The notes below the pieces were generated by a model. The model saw only the letters and a program-made list of their open reading frames with translations. It did no database searches and was not told the DNA's origin. A stretch of 64,000 nt of DNA from Calliopsis andreniformis (taxonomy: Eukaryota; Arthropoda; Insecta; Hymenoptera; Andrenidae): positions 6,262,001 through 6,326,000 of the forward strand of contig NW_027480423.1 of assembly GCF_051401765.1 (NCBI RefSeq). Reading direction: 5' to 3'. This document shows positions 1-14,200 of this stretch, piece after piece. Position 1 is the first letter of the stretch, and every line of letters starts with the position of its first letter. The translations under genes were made by a program, and so were the position numbers.

Positions 1-1428
1 GGGCGTTGCTCCACCAGATCGAATAGTTACGGCCTAAGAAGTCAACGCCAGAAGCATAAAACACGATATAAATACAACAGCTTTTCCATAGTCTAAAAGG
101 AATAATTGCAAACATGTGTGAAAGTAATGGTCATTTCTACGTTCCGGGCAACCTAGGCTTCACCCTACGGCGTTGTTCCACCAGGTCGAATAGTTAGGGC
201 CTAAGAATTCAACACCAGAAGAATAAAATACAAAATAAACACTACAGCCTTTACACCGTATAAAACGAATAATTGCAACCTGTGTGAAGGTTACGGTCAT
301 ATCTTCGTTCCGGGCAACATAGGCTTCACTGTAGGGCGTTGCTCCACCAGATCGAAATGTTAGGGCCTAAGAAGTCAACGCCCGAAGCATAAAATACGAT
401 ATAAATACAACAGCTTTTCCATCATATTAAATGAATAATTGCAAACAGTGTGAAAGAAGTGGTCATTTCTACGTTCCGAGCAACCTAGGCTTCACTCTAG
501 GGCGGTGCTCCACCATATCGAATAGCTACGGCCTTAGAAGCCTACGCCTGAAGCACAAAATACAATAAAAATACAACAGTCTTTTCATGGTATAACAGGA
601 ATAATTGCGACAAGCGTGAAAGTAATGATCATTTCGGCGTTTCGGGCATCCTAGACTTAACTCTGAGGCATTGCTCCACCAGATCGAATAGTTAGTGCCT
701 TAGAAGTCAACGCCAGAAGCATAAAATACAATATAAATACAACAGTTTTTCCATCGTATAAAACGAATAATTGCAACCAGTATGAAACTTATGGTCATTT
801 CTACTTTCCGAGCAACCTAGGCTTCCCTCTAGGGCGTTGCTCCACCAGATCGAATAGTTAGGGCCTTAGAAGTCAACGCCCGATGCATAAAATATAAAAT
901 AAATAGAACAGTTTTTCCATCGTATAAATCGAATAATTGCAACCCGTGTGAAAGTTATGGTCATTTCTGCGTTCCGGGCAACCTAGGCTTCACCCAAGGG
1001 CGTTGCTCCAACAGATTGAATAGTTAGGGCCTTAGAAGTCAATACCCGAAGCATAAAATGCAATAAATATACAACAGTTTTTCCACCGTATAGCAGGAAT
1101 AATATGCAACCATTGTGATAGTAGCGGTCATTTCTACGTTCCGGGCTACCTAGGTTTCTCTCCAGGGCGTTGCTCCACCAGATCGAATAGTTACGGCCTA
1201 AGAAGTCAACGCCAAAAGCATAAAATACGATAAAGATGCAACAGTTTTTCCATCGTATAAAACGAATAATTGCAACCAGTGTGAAAGTTATGGTCATTTC
1301 TACATTCCGAGCAACCTAGGCGTCACTCTAGGGCGTTGCTCCAGCAGATCGAATAGTTAGGTCCTTAGAAGTCAACGCCAGAAGCATAAAACACGATATA
1401 AATACGACAGCTTTTCCATAGTATAAAA
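1..1428 (+). repeat. Left-edge block; 8-monomer direct duplication
   Basis: The stretch from about 40 to 693 recurs at about 1370-2023, an offset of 1330 bp (8 monomers), with only scattered substitutions (for example CTAGGC versus CCAGGC near 150/1480 and CTACGCC versus CTACACC near 541/1871). The match breaks off at GTTAGTGCC versus GTTAGGGCC. Positions about 905-1390 also resemble about 12863-13348 (offset 11958, 72 monomers). The sequence begins mid-array, so the true left edge lies outside the window. Confidence 0.8.
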
Positions 1429-4400
1429 GGAATAATTGCAAACATGTGTGAAAGTAATGGTCATTTCTACGTTCCGGGCAACCCAGGCTTCACCCTACGG
1501 CGTTGTTCCACCAGGTCGAATAGTTAGGGCCTAAGAATTCAACACCAGAAGAATAAAATACAAAATAAACACTACAGCCTTTACACCGTATAAAACGAAT
1601 AATTGCAACCTGTGTGAAGGTTACGGTCATATCTTCGTTCCGGGCAACATAGGCTTCACTGTAGGGCGTTGCTCCACCAGATCGAAATGTTAGGGCCTAA
1701 GAAGTCAACGCCCGAAGCATAAAATACGATATAAATACAACAGCTTTTCCATCATATTAAATGAATAATTGCAAACAGTGTGAAAGAAGTGGTCATTTCT
1801 ACGTTCCGAGCAACCTAGGCTTCACTCTAGGGCGGTGCTCCACCATATCGAATAGCTACGGCCTTAGAAGCCTACACCTGAAGCACAAAATACAATAAAA
1901 ATACAACAGTCTTTTCATGGTATAACAGGAATAATTGCAACAAGCGTGAAAGTAATGATCATTTCGGCGTTTCGGGCATCCTAGACTTAACTCTGAGGCA
2001 TTGCTCCACCAGATCGAATAGTTAGGGCCCAAGAAGTCAACGCCAGAAGCATAAAATACAATATAAATATAACAGTTTTTTCATCGTATAAAACGAATAA
2101 TAGCAACCAGTGTCAAAGATATGGTCATTTCCACATTCCGGGCAACCTAGGCTTCACTCTAGGGCGTTGCTCCACCAGATCAAACAGTTAGGGCCTTAGA
2201 TGTCAACGCCAGAAGCATAAAATACAATAAAGGTGCAACAGTTTTTCCATCGTATAACAGGTATAACTGCAACCAGTGTGAAAGTACTGGTCATTTCTAC
2301 GTTCCGGGTAACCTAGGTTTCACTCTAGGGCGTTGCTCCACGAGGTCGAAAAGCTAGGGACTTAGAATTCAACGCCAGAAGAATAAAATACAATATAAGT
2401 ACAACAGTTTTTCCATCGTATAAAATGAATATTTGCAAACATTGTGAAAGTAATGGTCATTTCTACGTTCCGGGCAACCTATGCGACACTCTAGAGCGTT
2501 GCTCCACCACATCTAATAGCTACGGCCTTAAAAGTCAACGCCAGAAGATTAAAGTTCAATATAAATACAACAGCTTTTCCATCGTATAAAATGAATAATT
2601 GCAAACAGTATGAAAGTACTGGTCATTTCTACGTTCCGGGTAACCTAGGTTTCACTCTTGGGCGTTGCTCCACCAGATCGAATAGCTAGGGACATAGAAT
2701 TCAACGCCATAAGAATAAAATACAATATAAATATAACTGATTTTCCATCGTTTATATCGAATAATAGGAACCAGTGTGAAAGTTATGGTCATTTCTACTT
2801 TCCGGGCAACCTAAGCTTCACTCTAGGGCGTTGCTCCACCACATCAAACAGTTAGGGCCTTAGAAGTCAACGCCCGAAGCATAAAATACAAAATAAATAT
2901 AACAGTTTTTCCATCGTATAAAACGAATAATAGCAACCAGTGTGAAAGTTATGGTCACTTCTACGTTCCGGGCAACCTAGGCTTCACTCTAGGGCGTTGC
3001 TCCACCAGATCAAACAGTTAGGGTCTTAGAAGCCAACGCCCGAAGCATTAAATACAAAATAAATCGAACAGTTTTTCCATCGTATAAAACGAGTAATTGC
3101 AACCAGTATGAAAGTTAACGTCATTTCTACTTCCCGGGCAACCTAGGTTTCACCCTATTGCGTTGCTCCAACAGATTGAATAGTTGGGGCCTTAGAAGTC
3201 AACGCCCGAAGCATAAACGGCAATAAAAATACAACAGTTTTTCCATCGTATAACAGGATTAATTGCAACCGGTTTGAAAGTGATGGCCAATTCTACGTTC
3301 CGGGCAACCTAGGCTTCACTCTAGGGCGTTGCTCCACCAGATCGAATGGTTAGTGCCTTAGAAGTCAACGACAGAAGCATAAAATACAATATAAATACAA
3401 CAGTTTTTCCATCGTATAAAACGAATAATTGCAACCAGTATGAAACTTATGGTCATTTCTACTTTCCGAGCAACCTAGGCTTCACCATAGGGCGTTGCTC
3501 CAACAGATTGAATAGTTAGGGCCTTAGAAGTCAATGCCCGAAGCATAAAATGAAATAAAAATACAACAGCTTTTCCATTATATAACAGGAATAATAGCAA
3601 CCAGTTTGAAAGTGATGGTCATTTCTACGTTCCGGGTAACCCAGGTTTCACTCTAGGGCAATACTCCGCCACATCGAATAGCTACGGCCGTAGAAGTTAA
3701 CGACTGAAGCATAAAATGCAATAAAAGTACAACAGTTTTTTCATCGTATAACAGGAATAATTGCAGCAAGCCTGAAGGTAATGGTCATTTCTACGTTCCG
3801 GGCACCCTAGGCATCAGTCTTGGGCGTTGTTCCACCAGATGGAATAGTTAGGGCCTAAGAAGTCAACGCCAGAAGCATAAAATACGATATAAATACAACA
3901 GCTTTTCCATCGTATAAAACGAATAATTGCAACCAGTGTGAAAGTTATGGTCATTTCTATGTTCCGGGCAACCTAGGCTTCACCCTAGGACGTTGCTCCT
4001 ACAGATTGAATAGTTAGGGCCTTAGAAGTCAATGCCCGAAGCATAAAATGCAATAAAAATACAACAGTTTTTCCATCGTATAGCAGGAATAATTTGCAAC
4101 GAGTGTGATAGTAGTGGTCATTTCTGCGTTCCGGGCAACCTAGGTTTCACTCCAGGGCGTTGCTCCACCAGATCGAATAGTTACGGACTAAGAAGTCAAC
4201 GTCAGAAGCATAAAATACGATAGAGATGCAACAGTTTTTCCATCGTATAAAACGAATAATTGCAACCAGTGTGAAAGTTATGGTCACTTCTACGTTCCGG
4301 ACAACCTAGGCTTCACTTTAGGGCGTTGCTCCACCAGATCGAATAGTTAGGGCCTTAGAAGTCAACGCCCGAAGCATAAAATACAAAATAAATAGAACAG

Positions 4401-4750
4401 TTTTTCCATCGTATAAAACGAATAATTAATACCAGTGTGAAAGTTATGGTCATTTCTACTTTCCGGGCAACCTACGCTTCTCCCTAGGGCGTTGTTCCAC
4501 CAGATGGAATAGTTAGGGCCTAAGAAGTCAACGCCAGAAGCATAAAATACGATATAAATACAACAGCTTTTCCATCGTATAAAACGAATAATTGCAACCA
4601 GTGTGAAAGTTATGGTCATTTCTCTGTTCCGGGCAACCTAGGCTTCACCCTAGGACGTTGCTCCTACAGATTGAATAGTTAGGGCCTTAGAAGTCAATGC
4701 CCGAAGCATAAAATGCAATAAAAATACAACAGTTTTTCCATCGTATAACA
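1429..4750 (+). repeat. 3322-bp higher-order block A, copy 1 (20 monomers)
   Basis: A run of 20 diverged monomers that is followed directly by a near-identical second copy. The same landmarks recur 3322 bp later: AACATGTGTG at 1441 and 4763, the AGAATTCAACGCCATAAG region near 2697 and 6019, and the TAATTAATACC variant near 4424 and 7746. By eye I found only about half a dozen substitutions between the copies, whereas neighbouring monomers within the block differ at many positions. That contrast is the hallmark of a higher-order repeat made by a recent multi-monomer duplication. Confidence 0.92.
1871..2527 (+). repeat. Recurrent four-monomer cassette, copy in block A1
   Basis: An ordered run of distinctive monomers: CCTACACCTGAAGCAC with CTTTTCATGG; TTAACTCTGAGGCATTGC; TAGATGTCAACGCC with AAAGGTGCAACAG; GGTAACCTAGGTTTC with GCTCCACGAG and AAAAGCTAGGG; and AATATTTGCAAACATTG with CTATGCGACACTCTAGAG. 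The same order appears at 5193-5849, 14823-15479 and, truncated, 19799-20372; the first part alone is at 541-690. Confidence 0.85.
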
Positions 4751-7700
4751 GGAATAATTGCAAACATGTGTGAAAGTAATGGTCATTTCTACGTTCCGGG
4801 CAACCCAGGCTTCACCCTACGGCGTTGTTCCACCAGGTCGAATAGTTAGGGCCTAAGAATTCAACACCAGAAGAATAAAATACAAAATAAACACTACAGC
4901 CTTTACACCGTATAAAACGAATAATTGCAACCTGTGTGAAGGTTACGGTCATATCTTCGTTCCGGGCAACATAGGCTTCACTGTAGGGCGTTGCTCCACC
5001 AGATCGAAATGTTAGGGCCTAAGAAGTCAACGCCCGAAGCATAAAATACGATATAAATACAACAGCTTTTCCATCATATTAAATGAATAATTGCAAACAG
5101 TGTGAAAGAAGTGGTCATTTCTACGTTCCGAGCAACCTAGGCTTCACTCTAGGGCGGTGCTCCACCATATCGAATAGCTACGGCCTTAGAAGCCTACACC
5201 TGAAGCACAAAATACAATAAAAATACAACAGTCTTTTCATGGTATAACAGGAATAATTGCAACAAGCGTGAAAGTAATGATCATTTCGGCGTTTCGGGCA
5301 TCCTAGACTAAACTCTGAGGCATTGCTCCACCAGATCGAATAGTTAGGGCCCAAGAAGTCAACGCCAGAAGCATAAAATACAATATAAATATAACAGTTT
5401 TTTCATCGTATAAAACGAATAATAGCAACCAGTGTCAAAGATATGGTCATTTCCACATTCCGGGCAACCTAGGCTTCACTCTAGGGCGTTGATCCACCAG
5501 ATCAAACAGTTAGGGCCTTAGATGTCAACGCCAGAAGCATAAAATACAATAAAGGTGCAACAGTTTTTCCATCGTATAACAGGTATAACTGCAACCAGTG
5601 TGAAAGTACTGGTCATTTCTACGTTCCGGGTAACCTAGGTTTCACTCTAGGGCGTTGCTCCACGAGGTCGAAAAGCTAGGGACTTAGAATTCAACGCCAG
5701 AAGAATAAAATACAATATAAGTACAACAGTTTTTCCATCGTATAAAATGAATATTTGCAAACATTGTGAAAGTAATGGTCATTTCTACGTTCCGGGCAAC
5801 CTATGCGACACTCTAGAGCGTTGCTCCACCACATCTAATAGCTACGGCCTTAAAAGTCAACGCCAGAAGAATAAAGTTCAATATAAATACAACAGCTTTT
5901 CCATCGTATAAAATGAATAATTGCAAACAGTATGAAAGTACTGGTCATTTCTACGTTCCGGGTAACCTAGGTTTCACTCTTGGGCGTTGCTCCACCAGAT
6001 CGAATAGCTAGGGACATAGAATTCAACGCCATAAGAATAAAATACAATATAAATATAACTGATTTTCCATCGTTTATATCGAATAATAGGAATCAGTGTG
6101 AAAGTTATGGTCATTTCTACTTTCCGGGCAACCTAAGCTTCACTCTAGGGCGTTGCTCCACCACATCAAACAGTTAGGGCCTTAGAAGTCAACGCCCGAA
6201 GCATAAAATACAAAATAAATATAACAGTTTTTCCATCGTATAAAACGAATAATAGCAACCAGTGTGAAAGTTATGGTCACTTCTACGTTCCGGGCAACCT
6301 AGGCTTCACTCTAGGGCGTTGCTCCACCAGATCAAACAGTTAGGGTCTTAGAAGCCAACGCCCGAAGCATTAAATACAAAATAAATCGAACAGTTTTTCC
6401 ATCGTATAAAACGAGTAATTGCAACCAGTATGAAAGTTAACGTCATTTCTACTTCCCGGGCAACCTAGGTTTCACCCTATTGCGTTGCTCCAACAGATTG
6501 AATAGTTGGGGCCTTAGAAGTCAACGCCCGAAGCATAAACGGCAATAAAAATACAACAGTTTTTCCATCGTATAACAGGATTAAATGCAACCGGTTTGAA
6601 AGTGATGGCCAATTCTACGTTCCGGGCAACCTAGGCTTCACTCTAGGGCGTTGCTCCACCAGATCGAATGGTTAGTGCCTTAGAAGTCAACGACAGAAGC
6701 ATAAAATACAATATAAATACAACAGTTTTTCCATCGTATAAAACGAATAATTGCAACCAGTATGAAACTTATGGTCATTTCTACTTTCCGAGCAACCTAG
6801 GCTTCACCATAGGGCGTTGCTCCAACAGATTGAATAGTTAGGGCCTTAGAAGTCAATGCCCGAAGCATAAAATGAAATAAAAATACAACAGCTTTTCCAT
6901 TATATAACAGGAATAATAGCAACCAGTTTGAAAGTGATGGTCATTTCTACGTTCCGGGTAACCCAGGTTTCACTCTAGGGCAATACTCCGCCACATCGAA
7001 TAGCTACGGCCGTAGAAGTTAACGACTGAAGCATAAAATGCAATAAAAGTACAACAGTTTTTTCATCGTATAACAGGAATAATTGCAGCAAGCCTGAAGG
7101 TAATGGTCATTTCTACGTTCCGGGCACCCTAGGCATCAGTCTTGGGCGTTGTTCCACCAGATGGAATAGTTAGGGCCTAAGAAGTCAACGCCAGAAGCAT
7201 AAAATACGATATAAATACAACAGCTTTTCCATCGTATAAAACGAATAATTGCAACCAGTGTGAAAGTTATGGTCATTTCTATGTTCCGGGCAACCTAGGC
7301 TTCACCCTAGGACGTTGCTCCTACAGATTGAATAGTTAGGGCCTTAGAAGTCAATGCCCGAAGCATAAAATGCAATAAAAATACAACAGTTTTTCCATCG
7401 TATAGCAGGAATAATTTGCAACGAGTGTGATAGTAGTGGTCATTTCTGCGTTCCGGGCAACCTAGGTTTCACTCCAGGGCGTTGCTCCACCAGATCGAAT
7501 AGTTACGGACTAAGAAGTCAACGTCAGAAGCATAAAATACGATAGAGATGCAACAGTTTTTCCATCGTATAAAACGAATAATTGCAACCAGTGTGAAAGT
7601 TATGGTCACTTCTACGTTCCGGACAACCTAGGCTTCACTTTAGGGCGTTGCTCCACCAGATCGAATAGTTAGGGCCTTAGAAGTCAACGCCCGAAGCATA

Positions 7701-8072
7701 AAATACAAAATAAATAGAACAGTTTTTCCATCGTATAAAACGAATAATTAATACCAGTGTGAAAGTTATGGTCATTTCTACTTTCCGGGCAACCTACGCT
7801 TCTCCCTAGGGCGTTGTTCCACCAGATGGAATAGTTAGGGCCTAAGAAGTCAACGCCAGAAGCATAAAATACGATATAAATACAACAGCTTTTCCATCGT
7901 ATAAAACGAATAATTGCAACCAGTGTGAAAGTTATGGTCATTTCTCTGTTCCGGGCAACCTAGGCTTCACCCTAGGACGTTGCTCCTACAGATTGAATAG
8001 TTAGGGCCTTAGAAGTCAATGCCCGAAGCATAAAATGCAATAAAAATACAACAGTTTTTCCATCGTATAACA
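4751..8072 (+). repeat. 3322-bp higher-order block A, copy 2 (20 monomers)
   Basis: Tandem partner of the preceding block at an offset of 3322 bp. Differences noted include CTAGACTAAAC (copy 2) versus CTAGACTTAAC near 5305, GATCCACC versus GCTCCACC near 5490, GGAATC versus GGAACC near 6090, and ATTAAATGC versus ATTAATTGC near 6581. The copy ends near 8072, where the sequence passes into GGAATAATTTGCAACGAG instead of starting a third full copy. Confidence 0.92.
5193..5849 (+). repeat. Four-monomer cassette, copy in block A2
   Basis: Same ordered variants as at 1871-2527, carried along by the 3322-bp tandem duplication. Confidence 0.85.
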
Positions 8073-11000
8073 GGAATAATTTGCAACGAGTGTGATAGTA
8101 GTGGTCATTTCTGCGTTCTGGGCAACCTAGGTTTCACTCCAGGGCGTTGCTCCACCAGATCGAATAGTTACGGACTAAGAAGACAACGTCAGAAGCATAA
8201 AATACGATAGAGATGCAACAGTTTTTCCATCGTATAAAACGAATAATTGCAACCAGTGTGAAAGTTATGGTCATTTCTACATTCCGAGCAACCTAGGCTT
8301 CACTCTAGGGCGTTGCACCACCAGATGGAATAGTTAGGGCCTTAGAAGTCAATGCCCGAAGCATAAAATGCAATAAAAATGCAACAGTTTTTCCATCGTA
8401 TAACAGGAATAATTGCTACCAGTGTGAAAGTGATGGTCATTTCTACGATCCGGGTAACCCAGGTTTCACTCTAGGGCAATACTCCGCCACATCGAATAGC
8501 TACGGCCTTAGAAGTCAACGCCTGAAGCAAAAAATGCAATAAAAATGCAACAGTCTTTTCATGGTATAACAGGAATAATTGCAACAAGCGTGAAAGTAAT
8601 GATCATTTCGGCGTTTCGGGCATCCTAGACTTAACTCTGAGGCATTGCTCCACCAGATCGAATAGTTAGGGCCTAAGGAGTCAACGCCAGAAGCATAAAA
8701 TACAATATAAATATAACAGTTTTTTCATCGTATAAAACGAATAATAGCAATCAGTGTGAAAGTTATGCTCATTTCTACATTCCGGGCAACCTAGGCTTCA
8801 CTCTAGGGCGTTGCTCCACCGGATCAAACAGTTAGGGCCTTAGATATCAACGCCCGAAGCATTAAATACAAAATAAATCGAACAGTTTTTCCATCGTATA
8901 AAACGAGTAATTGCAACCAGTATGAAAGTTAACGTCATTTCTACTTCCCGGGCAACCTAGGTTTCACCCTATTGCGTTGCTCCAACAGATTGAATAGTTG
9001 GGGCCTTAGAAGTCAACGCCCGAAGCATAAACGGCAATAAAAATACAACAGTTTTTCCATCGTATAACAGGATTAATTGCAACCGGTTTGAAAGTGATGG
9101 CCAATTCTACGTTCCGGGCAACCTAGGCTTCACTCTAGGGCGTTGCTCCACCAGATCGAATGGTTAGTGCCTTAGAAGTCAACGACAGAAGCATAAAATA
9201 CAATATAAATACAACAGTTTTTCCATCGTATAAAACGAATAATTGCAACCAGTATGAAACTTATGGTCATTTCTACTTTCCGAGCAACCTAGGCTTCACC
9301 ATAGGGCGTTGCTCCAACAGATTGAATAGTTAGGGCCTTAGAAGTCAATGCCCGAAGCATAAAATGAAATAAAAATACAACAGCTTTTCCATTATATAAC
9401 AGGAATAATAGCAACCAGTTTGAAAGTGATGGTCATTTCTACGTTCCGGGTAACCCAGGTTTCACTCTAGGGCAATACTCCGCCACATCGAATAGCTACG
9501 GCCGTAGAAGTTAACGACTGAAGCATAAAATGCAATAAAAGTACAACAGTTTTTTCATCGTATAACAGGAATAATTGCAGCAAGCCTGAAGGTAATGGTC
9601 ATTTCTACGTTCCGGGCACCCTAGGCATCAGTCTTGGGCGTTGTTCCACCAGATGGAATAGTTAGGGCCTAAGAAGTCAACGCCAGAAGCATAAAATACG
9701 ATATAAATACAACAGCTTTTCCATCGTATAAAACGAATAATTGCAACCAGTGTGAAAGTTATGGTCATTTCTATGTTCCGGGCAACCTAGGCTTCACCCT
9801 AGGAAGTTGCTCCTACAGATTGAATAGTTAGGGCCTTAGAAGTCAATGCCCGAAGCATAAAATGCAATAAAAATACAACAGTTTTTCCATCGTATAGCAG
9901 GAATAATTTGCAACGAGTGTGATAGTAGTGGTCATTTCTGCGTTCCGGGCAACCTAGGTTTCACTCCAGGGCGTTGCTCCACCAGATCGAATAGTTACGG
10001 ACTAAGAAGTCAACGTCAGAAGCATAAAATACGATAGAGATGCAACAGTTTTTCCATCGTATAAAACGAATAATTGCAACCAGTGTGAAAGTTATGGTCA
10101 TTTCTACATTCCGAGCAACCTAGGCTTCACTCTAGGTCGTTGCTCCACCAGATCGAATAGTTAGGGCCTTAGAAGTCAATGCCCGAAGCATAAAATGCAA
10201 TAAAAATGCAACAGTGTTTCCATCGTATAGCAGGAATAATTTGCAACCAGTGTTATAGTAATGGTCAATTCTACGTTCCGGGCAACCTAGGCTTCACTCT
10301 ACGGCGTTGTACCACGAGATCGAATAGTTAGTTCCTAAGAAGTCAACACCAGAAGAATAAAATACAAAATAAACACAACAGCCTTTACACCGTTTAAAAC
10401 GAGTAATTGCAACCTGTGTGAAGGTTATGGTCATATCCACGTTCCGGGCAACCTAGGCTTCACAGTAGGGCGTTGCTTCACCAGATCGAAATGTTAGGGC
10501 CTAAGAAGTCAACGCCCGAAGCATAAAATACGATATAAATACAACAGCTTTTCCATCATATTAAATGAATAATTGCAACCAGTGTGGAAGTTATGGTCAC
10601 TTCTACGTTCCGGACAACCTAGGCTTCACTTTAGGGCGTTGCTCCACCAGATCGAATAGTTAGGGCCTTAGAAGTCAACGCCCGAAGCATAAAATACAAA
10701 ATAAATAGAACAGTTTTTCCATCGTATAAAACGAATAATTAATACCAGTGTGAAAGTTATGGTCATTTCTACTTTCCGGGCAACCTACGCTTCTCCCTAG
10801 GGCGTTGTTCCACCAGATGGAATAGTTAGGGCCTAAGAAGTCAACGCCAGAAGCATAAAATACGATATAAATACAACAGCTTTTCCATCGTATAAAACGA
10901 ATAATTGCAACCAGTGTGAAAGTTATGGTCATTTCTCTGTTCCGGGCAACCTAGGCTTCACCCTAGGACGTTGCTCCTACAGATTGAATAGTTAGGGCCT

Positions 11001-11237
11001 TAGAAGTCAATGCCCGAAGCATAAAATGCAATAAAAATGCAACAGTTTTTCCATCGTATAACAGGAATAATTGCTACCAGTGTGAAAGTGATGGTCATTT
11101 CTACGATCCGGGTAACCCAGGTTTCACTCTAGGGCAATACTCCGCCACATCGAATAGCTACGGCCTTAGAAGTCAACGCCTGAAGCAAAAAATGCAATAA
11201 AAATGCAACAGTTTTTTCATCGTATAACAGGAATAAT
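8073..11237 (+). repeat. Mosaic of partial block-A copies
   Basis: Three pieces resemble block A but with different offsets. Positions about 8845-10104 match about 6353-7612 (offset 2492, 15 monomers). Positions about 10571-11037 match about 7580-8046 (offset 2991, 18 monomers). Positions about 11020-11220 match about 8362-8560 (offset 2658, 16 monomers). Between the first two, three extra monomers (about 10104-10570) are inserted, including one of the AACACCAGAAGAATAAAATAC type otherwise seen near 1540. Every offset change is a whole number of monomers, as expected from unequal crossing-over. Confidence 0.8.
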
Positions 11238-14200
11238 TGCAACAAGCGTGAAGGTAATGGTCATTTCTTCGTTCCGGGCACCCTAGGCATCACTCTTGGG
11301 CATTGTTCCACCAGATGGAATAGTTAGGGCCTAAGAAGTCAACGACAGAAGCATAAAATACGATACAAATGCAACAGCTTTTCCATCGTATAAAACGAAT
11401 AATGGTAACCAGTGTGAAAGTTATGGTCATTTCTGCGTTCCGGGCAACCTAGGCTTCACTCTAGGACGATGGTCCACGAGACCGAATAGTTAGGGCCTAA
11501 GAAGTCAACGCCCGAAGAATAAAATACAATAAAGACGCAACAGTTGTCCCATCGTATAACAGGAATAACTGCAAACAGTGTGAAAGTACAGGTCATTTCG
11601 ACGTTCCGGGTAATCCAGGTTTCACTCTAGGGCGTTGCTCCACCAAATCGAACAGCTAGGGACTTAGAATTCAATGCCAGAAGCATAAAATGCAATATAT
11701 ATATAACAGCTTTTCCATGTATAAAACGAATAATTGCTACCAGTGTGAAATAGTTGGTCATTTCTACGTTCCGGGCAACCTAGGCTTCACCCTATGGCGT
11801 TGTTCCACCAGATGGAATAGTTAGGGCCTAAGAAGTCAACGCCAGAAGCATAAAATACAATAAAGATGCAACAGTTTTTCCATCGTATAACAGGAATAAA
11901 TGCAACCAGCTTGAAAGTGATGGTCATTTCTACGTTCCAGGGAACCTAGGCTTCACTCTAGGGCGTCGTTCCTCCATATCGAATAGCTAGGGCCTAAGAA
12001 GTCAACGCCAGAAGCATAAAATACAATATAAATATAACAGTTTTTCCATCGTATAAAACGAATAATAGCAACCAGTGTGAAAGTTATGGCCAATTCTACG
12101 TTCCGGGCAACCTAGGCTTCACTCTAGGGCGTTGCTCCACCAGATCGAATGGTTAGTGCCTTAGAAGTCAACGCCAGAAGCATAAAATACAATATAAATA
12201 CAACAGTTTTTCCATCGTATAAAACGAATAATTGCAGCCAGTATGAAACTTATGGTCATTTCTACTCTCCGAGCAACCTAGGCTTCACCCTAGGGCGTTG
12301 CTCCAACAGATTGAATAGTTAGGGCCTTAGAAGTCAATGCCCGAAGCATAAAATGAAATAAAAATACAACAGCTTTTCCATTGTATAACAGGAATAATTG
12401 CAACCAGTGTGAAAGTGATGGTCATTTCTACGATCCGGGTAACCCAGGTTTCTCTCTAGGGCAATACTCCACCACATCGAATAGCTACGGCCTTAGAAGT
12501 CAACGCCTGAAGCAAAAAATGCAATAAAAATGCAACAGTTTTTTCATCGTATAACAGGAACAATTGCAACAAGCGTGAAGGTAATTGTCCATTCTACGTT
12601 CCGGGCACCCTAGCCATCACTCTTGGGCGTTGTTCCACCAAATGGAATAGTTAGGGCCTAAGAAGTCAGCGCAAGAAGCATAAAATACGATATAAATACA
12701 ACTGCTTTTCCATCGTATAAAATGAATAATTGCAACCTGTGTGAAGGTTATGGTCATATCTTCGGTCCGTGCAACCTAGGCTTCACTGTAGGGTGTTGCT
12801 CTACCAGATCGAATAGGTAGGGCCATAGAAGTCAACGCCCAAGCATAAAATACAATATAAATACAACAGTTTTTCCATCGTATAAAACGAATAATTGCAA
12901 CCAGTGTGAAAGTTATGGTCATTTCTGCGTTCCGGGCAACCTAGGCTTCAGCCAAGGGCGTTGCTCCAACAGATTGAATAGTTAGGGCCTTAGAAGTCAA
13001 TGCCCGAAGCATAAAATGCAATAAATATACAACAGTTTTTCCATCGTATAGCAGGAATAATTTGCAACCAGTGTGATAGTAGTGGTCATTTCTACGTTCC
13101 GGGCTACCTAGGTTTCTCTCCAGGGTGTTGCTCCACCAGATCGAATAGTTACCGCCTAAGAAGTCAACGCCAGAAGCATAAAATACGATAAAGATGCAAC
13201 AGTTTTCCCATCGTATAAAACGAATAATTCCAACCAGTGTGAAAGTTATGTTCATTTCTACATTCCGAGCAACCTGGGCGTCACTCTAGGGCGTTGCTCC
13301 AGCAGATCGAATAGTTAGGTCCTTAGAAGTCAACGCCAGAAGCATAAAATACAATATAAATATAACAGTTTTTCCATCGTATAAAACGAATAATAGCAAC
13401 CAGTGTGAAAGTTATGGTCATTTCTACATTCCGGGCAACCTAGGCTTCACTCTAGGGCGTTGCTCCACCAGATCAAACAGTTAGGGCCTTAGATGTCAAC
13501 GCCAGAAGCATAAAGTACAATAAAGGTGCAACAGTTTTTCCATCGTATAACAGGTATAACTGCAACCAGTGTGAAAGTACTGGTCATTTCTACGTTCCGG
13601 GTAACCTAGGTTTCACTCTAGCGCGTTGCTCCACGAGATCGAAAAGCTAGGGACTTAGAATTCAACGACAGAAGAATAAAATACAATATAAGTACAACAG
13701 TTTTTCCATCGTATAAAACGAATAATTGCAACCAGTGTGAAAGTTATGTTCATTTCTACATTCCGAGCAACCTAGGCGTCACTCTAGGGCGTTGCTCCAG
13801 CAGATCGAATAATTAGGTCCTTAGAAGTCAACGCCAGAAGCATAAAATACGATATAAACACAACAGCTTTTCCATAGTATAAAAGGAATAATTGCAAACA
13901 GTGTGAAAGTAATAGTCATTTCTACGTTCCGGGCAACCTAGGCTTCACTCTACGGCGTTGTTCCACCAGATCGAATAGTTAGGGCCCAAGAAGTCAACAC
14001 CAGAAGAATAAAATGCAAAATAAACACAATAGCCTTTACACCGTATAAAACGAATAATTGCAACCTGTGTGAAGGTTAAGGTCATATCTACGTCGGGCAA
14101 CATAGGCTTCACTCTAGGGCGTTGCTCCACCAGATAGAATGGTTAGGGCCTAAGAAGTCAACACCAGAAGCATAAAACACTATATAAATACAACAGCTTT

